This document shows positions 60,955-64,000 of a DNA stretch of 64,000 bases, in pieces. Positions within the stretch are counted from its first letter, which is position 1. Each line of letters opens with the position of its first letter. Source of the stretch: Kitasatospora sp. SolWspMP-SS2h. GTDB taxonomy: Bacteria > Actinomycetota > Actinomycetes > Streptomycetales > Streptomycetaceae. Both the position numbers and the translations under genes were made by a program. The notes beneath the pieces were generated by a model that was not told the origin of the DNA, made no database searches, and saw nothing but the letters and a program-made list of their open reading frames with translations. The stretch lies in NCBI RefSeq assembly GCF_003259315.1, contig NZ_QLLT01000002.1, forward strand, positions 349,948-413,947, in the 5' to 3' direction.

Positions 60955-61997
60955 ATGACCGAGCCGATGGCGGGAACGGTGGACGGGGTGCTGGGCGGGC
61001 CGAGCCCGGCCGAACTGCGGGAACTGGTCGCCGCGGCCGGAGCCGCGCCCTCGCTGCACAACACGCAGCCGTGGCGGTTCCGGCCGACCGCGGACGGCCC
61101 CGGGGTGCTGGTGTTCGCCGACCCCGCCCGGGCGGTGCCGCTGGCCGACCCGGACGGGCGGGCGATGCTGCTGTCGGTCGGGGCGGCGCTGTTCAACCTG
61201 CGGGTAGCGGCCGCCCGACTCGGGCTGCCGGTCGAGGAGTTGGATTTGATGCCGGGCCGGACGGGCCGGACGAGCCGGTGGCGGTGGTGCGCTTCGGCCC
61301 GCGCGGCGCGCCCCAGGAGCCGTTCGAGTTGGCCGAGTTGGCCGGGGCGGTCGGCCAACGACACTCCAGCCGTGAGCCGTTCGGGAACCGGGACGTGCCC
61401 GAGGCGGTGATCGGCGAACTCATCGGGGCCGCCGCCGACGAGGACGCCGTGCTGGACGTGCTGGAGGAGTCCGGCGCGCGCCGGGTGCTGGCGCTGACCG
61501 CGGAGGCCGAGGCCCGGATCGCCGGGGACGCCGCCCGCCGGGCGGAGACGGGTGGTTGGCTGCGTGCGGAGCCCGCGGGCCGAGCTCCCGCGAGCGGCGC
61601 CGCGGACGGCATCCCGGAGCGGGCGCTCGGGCCGCAGGACCACGAAGCCCGGGTCCCCGTACGGAACTTCGCCGGGCGCGGGCCCGTGCACACGCAGCGC
61701 TTCGAGGCGCTGCCGCAGGTGGCGACCCTCGCCACCCGGGGCGACACGGCGGCGGACTGGCTGCGGGCCGGGCAGGCGCTGGAGCGGGTGTGGCTGGTGG
61801 CCACCGCCCGGGGGCTGCGGGTCTCGGTGCTCCACCAGGCCGTCGAACTCCCGGACACCCGCCGGCGGTTGTGCGACCCGGACAGCGGCTTCGGCACCGT
61901 CCAGGTGGTGCTGCGGGTCGGCTACGGCCCGCCCGGAGCGGCCACCCCGCGCCGGAGCGTCGACGACCTGCTGCGCGACCCGGCCGGGGACCGCTGA
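60955..61997 (+). pseudogene. Acg-type nitroreductase-fold gene with a frameshift
   Basis: The first ~100 codons (from ATG 60955) encode ELVAAAGAAPSLHNTQPWRF, VFADPARAVPLADPDGRAMLLSVGAALFNLRVAAARLGL, the N-terminal half of an Acg/FMN-binding nitroreductase-like protein. Around 61240-61255 the homologous frame moves back by one base, giving PVAVVRFGPRG..., RHSSREPFGNRDVPEAVIGEL, RFEALPQVATLATRGDTAADWLRAGQALERVWL and the normal end at 61997. The upstream frame alone ends at 61410. A one-base deletion (or two-base insertion) or a sequencing error would explain it; joined, the protein would be about 346 residues, normal for the family. Confidence 0.75.
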
Positions 61998-62066
61998 CCG
62001 CCGGGGACTGTCAGTGGCCGGAGGCATCATCGGCCGGGAGGATTCCCCAGCGGACGGAGCGGCGGC

Positions 62067-62408
62067 GTGGCGATCACCAACGAGCGGATGGCGGGGTACG
62101 AGTTCCTGGGCCCGATGCGCGGGGACGGGTACTACCCGGCGCACCTGGTGGCCAAGGGCGGCGACATCCTGCACGCGCTGTGCGAGCGGATCGAGGGCCG
62201 ACCGCCGCGCGGGCTCGACGAGTTGTACGAGCTGACGCACGCCGCGACGGAGCAGTTCAACCTGCTGGCGGAGGAGTTCCACCAGGCCGGCAGCGAGATC
62301 GAGACCGTCGCGCGCGAGGCGATCGCCGCGGACTTCGACCACCTCGCCCGGGCGTACGGCTTCCCGGAGGCCGACCTGGAGGAGCTGGTCGACCCCCGCG
62401 AGTGGTAA
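62067..62408 (+). CDS. DUF5713 family protein
   Basis: A 113-residue helical protein that I recognise as DUF5713-like: ITNERMAGYEFLGPM, LYELTHAATEQFNLLAEEFHQAGSEIETVAREAIAADF and ending DLEELVDPREW. No function is known. The GTG at 62067 is preceded by CGGAGCGGC. It lies 69 bp after the broken nitroreductase gene and ends next to the convergent methyltransferase gene. Confidence 0.7.
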   Translation: MAITNERMAGYEFLGPMRGDGYYPAHLVAKGGDILHALCERIEGRPPRGLDELYELTHAATEQFNLLAEEFHQAGSEIETVAREAIAADFDHLARAYGFPEADLEELVDPREW

Positions 62409-62427
62409 GGCAGCAGGTCGGCGCGGT

Positions 62428-63264
62428 TCAGCGGACGGCGGAGGCCAGCAGGGCGCGGTGCGGAAGCAGCAGGGCGTCCAGGGCCGCCGGACCGGTGCGG
62501 TACTCCTCGGCGAGCCGCTCGTAGTGGCGGCGGGCCGCGTCCCGGACGGCGGGCGGCTGGGCGAGCAGGGTCAGCCCGATAGTGGCGACACCGGCCGCCG
62601 GGCCGCTCCACCACTCGTCCAGGGTGGTGGCGTGGTCGAAGTCGACGGTGCGGCCGTGGGCGTCGCGCAGTCCGGCGCCGGTGAGCAGCCCGGCCAGGCC
62701 GTCCGGGGTGCGGTCGAAGTCGTCGGCCGGGTCGAGCGGCCCGAGGTGCGCCGGGCGGGCCGCGCCGGCCGCCTGCAGGGCGCGCGGGATCAGCGTCTGG
62801 CCCGGGGCCGGGCTGCCCGACCAGATCGTCAGGGCGAGCCGCCCGCCCGGGCGCAGCACGCGCCGCAGTTCGGCGAGCGCGAGCAGCGGCCGACCGACGT
62901 GGTTGAGCACGAAGTTGGCCACCACCGCGTCGAACTCGCCGTCCGTGAAGGATAGTTCGGGGAGGGTGGCGAGTTCGACCCGGGCCTGCGGAACGTCGCG
63001 GCGGACGAGTGCGAGCATGCTCGGTTCGGCGTCGACGGCGGTGACCAGGGCGCCACGGGCCACCGCCGCCGCGGCGGCGGTGCCCGGCCCCGTCCCAACA
63101 TCCAGCACCCGGTCCCGCGCGGACACGCCCGCCGCGTCGAGGAGCCGCTCCACGGGGCGGGCGCAGAGCCGGCCGAACGAGGCGGCGTAGACGGCGCCGT
63201 GCCCGGCCCAGGCGGTGCGCTCGTTGGCGTCGAAAGTGGTGGCCGGCGGTGCGGTCTGCGGCAT
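62428..63264 (-). CDS. Class I SAM-dependent methyltransferase
   Basis: A 278-residue UbiE/COQ5-like methyltransferase. Motif I is VLDVGTGPGTAAAAAV (about 53-68), the acidic end of strand 2 is VTAVDAEPSMLAL, and motif post-I FDAVVANFVLNHVGRPLLALAELRRVLRPGGRLALTIW is typical. ATG at 63264 with GAGGGGG upstream. Substrate is unknown; no biosynthetic partner genes lie next to it. Confidence 0.85.
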   Translation of the reverse strand: MPQTAPPATTFDANERTAWAGHGAVYAASFGRLCARPVERLLDAAGVSARDRVLDVGTGPGTAAAAAVARGALVTAVDAEPSMLALVRRDVPQARVELATLPELSFTDGEFDAVVANFVLNHVGRPLLALAELRRVLRPGGRLALTIWSGSPAPGQTLIPRALQAAGAARPAHLGPLDPADDFDRTPDGLAGLLTGAGLRDAHGRTVDFDHATTLDEWWSGPAAGVATIGLTLLAQPPAVRDAARRHYERLAEEYRTGPAALDALLLPHRALLASAVR

Positions 63265-63347
63265 GGGTCCCCCTCGTTCCGGTGGTGGGCGGACGATCAT
63301 AGTCGGCCGGGGCCGGGGGCCGGCCCGTCGTGGGCGGCGGGGAACGC

Positions 63348-63380
63348 CGAAGGGCGCGACCGGAGTGGTCGCGCCCTTCG
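63348..63380. terminator. Terminator downstream of etfA
   Basis: CGAAGGGCGCGACC-ggagt-GGTCGCGCCCTTCG is a perfect 14-bp stem with 5-nt loop, 26 bp past the etfA stop on the minus strand. Confidence 0.82.
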
Positions 63381-63406
63381 GGCTGAGCGAGGTGGACGAC
63401 GGGGCG

Positions 63407-64000
63407 TCAGCCCGTCTTGACCTGGTCGGTGAGTTGGGGGAGGACGGTGAAGAGGTCTCCGATGACGCCGTAGTCGACGAGTTCGAAGATGGGGGCTTCG
63501 GGGTCCTTGTTGACGGCGACGATGGTCTTGCTGGTCTGCATGCCGGCGCGGTGCTGGATGGCGCCGGAGATGCCGGCGGCGACGTAGAGCTGGGGGGAGA
63601 CCTGCTTGCCGGTCTGGCCGACCTGGCTGCTGTGGGGGTACCAGCCGGCGTCGACGGCGGCGCGGGAGGCGCCGACGGCGGCGCCGAGGGCGTCGGCGAG
63701 GTCCTCGACGACGGAGAAGCCGTCGGCGGCGCCGACGCCGCGGCCGCCGGAGACGACGATGGCGGCCTCGGTGAGTTCGGGGCGGCCGGTGGAGACGCGG
63801 GGGGTGCGGGAGGTGACGGTGGCGGCGTTGCCGCTCAGGGCGACGGTGACGTCCTGGAGGGTGCCGGCGGCGGGGGCGGGTTCGGGGGCGGCGCTGTTGG
63901 GCTTGACGGTGATGACGGGGGCGCCGGTGGTGACGGTGGACTTGACCTGGAAGGAGGCGGCGAACACCGACTGGGTGGCGACGGGGCCGCCGGTGCCCTG
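63407..64000 (-). CDS. etfA: Electron transfer flavoprotein subunit alpha, C-terminal part
   Basis: The last ~198 codons of EtfA; the 5' end lies beyond the window. The FAD-binding signature [46 protein letters not shown] is complete apart from length limits here (spanning about nucleotides 63440-63580), and [18 protein letters not shown] marks the domain entry. EtfAB carries electrons from acyl-CoA dehydrogenases to the quinone pool. The open frame reaches 64000 with no stop, so no internal start is claimed. A strong terminator follows, suggesting it is the last gene of etfBA. Confidence 0.93.
   Translation of the reverse strand, partial: QGTGGPVATQSVFAASFQVKSTVTTGAPVITVKPNSAAPEPAPAAGTLQDVTVALSGNAATVTSRTPRVSTGRPELTEAAIVVSGGRGVGAADGFSVVEDLADALGAAVGASRAAVDAGWYPHSSQVGQTGKQVSPQLYVAAGISGAIQHRAGMQTSKTIVAVNKDPEAPIFELVDYGVIGDLFTVLPQLTDQVKTG

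Overview
The window is very GC-rich actinobacterial chromosome with strong G/C third-position bias, many GTG starts and genes packed into short, often 4-bp-overlapping operons. The gene set (DUF6296-, DUF2630- and DUF6126-like small proteins, TerD, SPFH plus NAD-kinase-like pair, several SpoIIE-type phosphatases, MptB-like GT-C enzymes, an AAC(2')-like acetyltransferase) points to Streptomycetaceae. Kitasatospora or a close relative is my best guess, made from family content only. No tRNA, rRNA, CRISPR array, prophage or intact insertion sequence is visible. The window opens inside purB and closes inside etfA, both housekeeping genes.

Layout. 1-14.7 kb: purB end, a small membrane protein, a CTAG-flanked MITE-like element, an AurF-like diiron oxygenase with a DHA2 exporter, a PHP hydrolase with a duplicated 3' end, a pterin-dehydratase-like/VOC fusion, a tyrosine phosphatase, DJ-1 and DinB-like proteins, a TetR/MFS divergent pair with tandem operators, the OhrR/Ohr peroxide switch and an SGNH hydrolase. 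14.7-25.8 kb: MazG-like, UBP zinc finger, TerD, aldo/keto reductase, SPFH/NAD-kinase-like operon, 3-hydroxyisobutyrate-dehydrogenase-like enzyme, AAC(2')-like enzyme, exported PhoD phosphatase with an overlapping secreted repeat protein, second SGNH hydrolase. 25.8-34.8 kb: two coupled GT4-type glycosyltransferases, a GH3 beta-glucosidase divergent from a TetR regulator, a PAS/GAF/SpoIIE phosphatase and a Cys-rich pentapeptide-repeat protein.

35-40.2 kb is a sulfide/persulfide module: rhodanese-DUF2892, a TauE/SafE transporter carrying a 42-residue tandem-repeat insert, a second rhodanese, a CstB-like dioxygenase-rhodanese fusion and two nearly identical CstR-type regulators facing each other. 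ATAC-N8-GTAT operators lie at the two key promoter regions. 40.3-45.4 kb: an OlsB-like/OlsA-like acyltransferase pair (candidate ornithine-lipid synthesis) divergent from two GT-C mannosyltransferase-like membrane enzymes. 46.8-52 kb: a five-gene operon for a molybdenum respiratory complex (b-type membrane subunit with a four-Cys tail, molybdopterin subunit, 4x[4Fe-4S] protein, Rieske protein, small membrane protein).

52-64 kb: an unrecognised protein, a ThrE-type exporter, a SHOCT membrane protein, two coupled SpoIIE-type proteins (the first with intact catalytic residues, the second a likely pseudophosphatase joined to an anti-sigma-type ATPase), a 16-bp x5 tandem repeat, an aldo/keto reductase, an Acg-type nitroreductase gene broken by a frameshift, a DUF5713 protein, a methyltransferase, and the 3' part of etfA.
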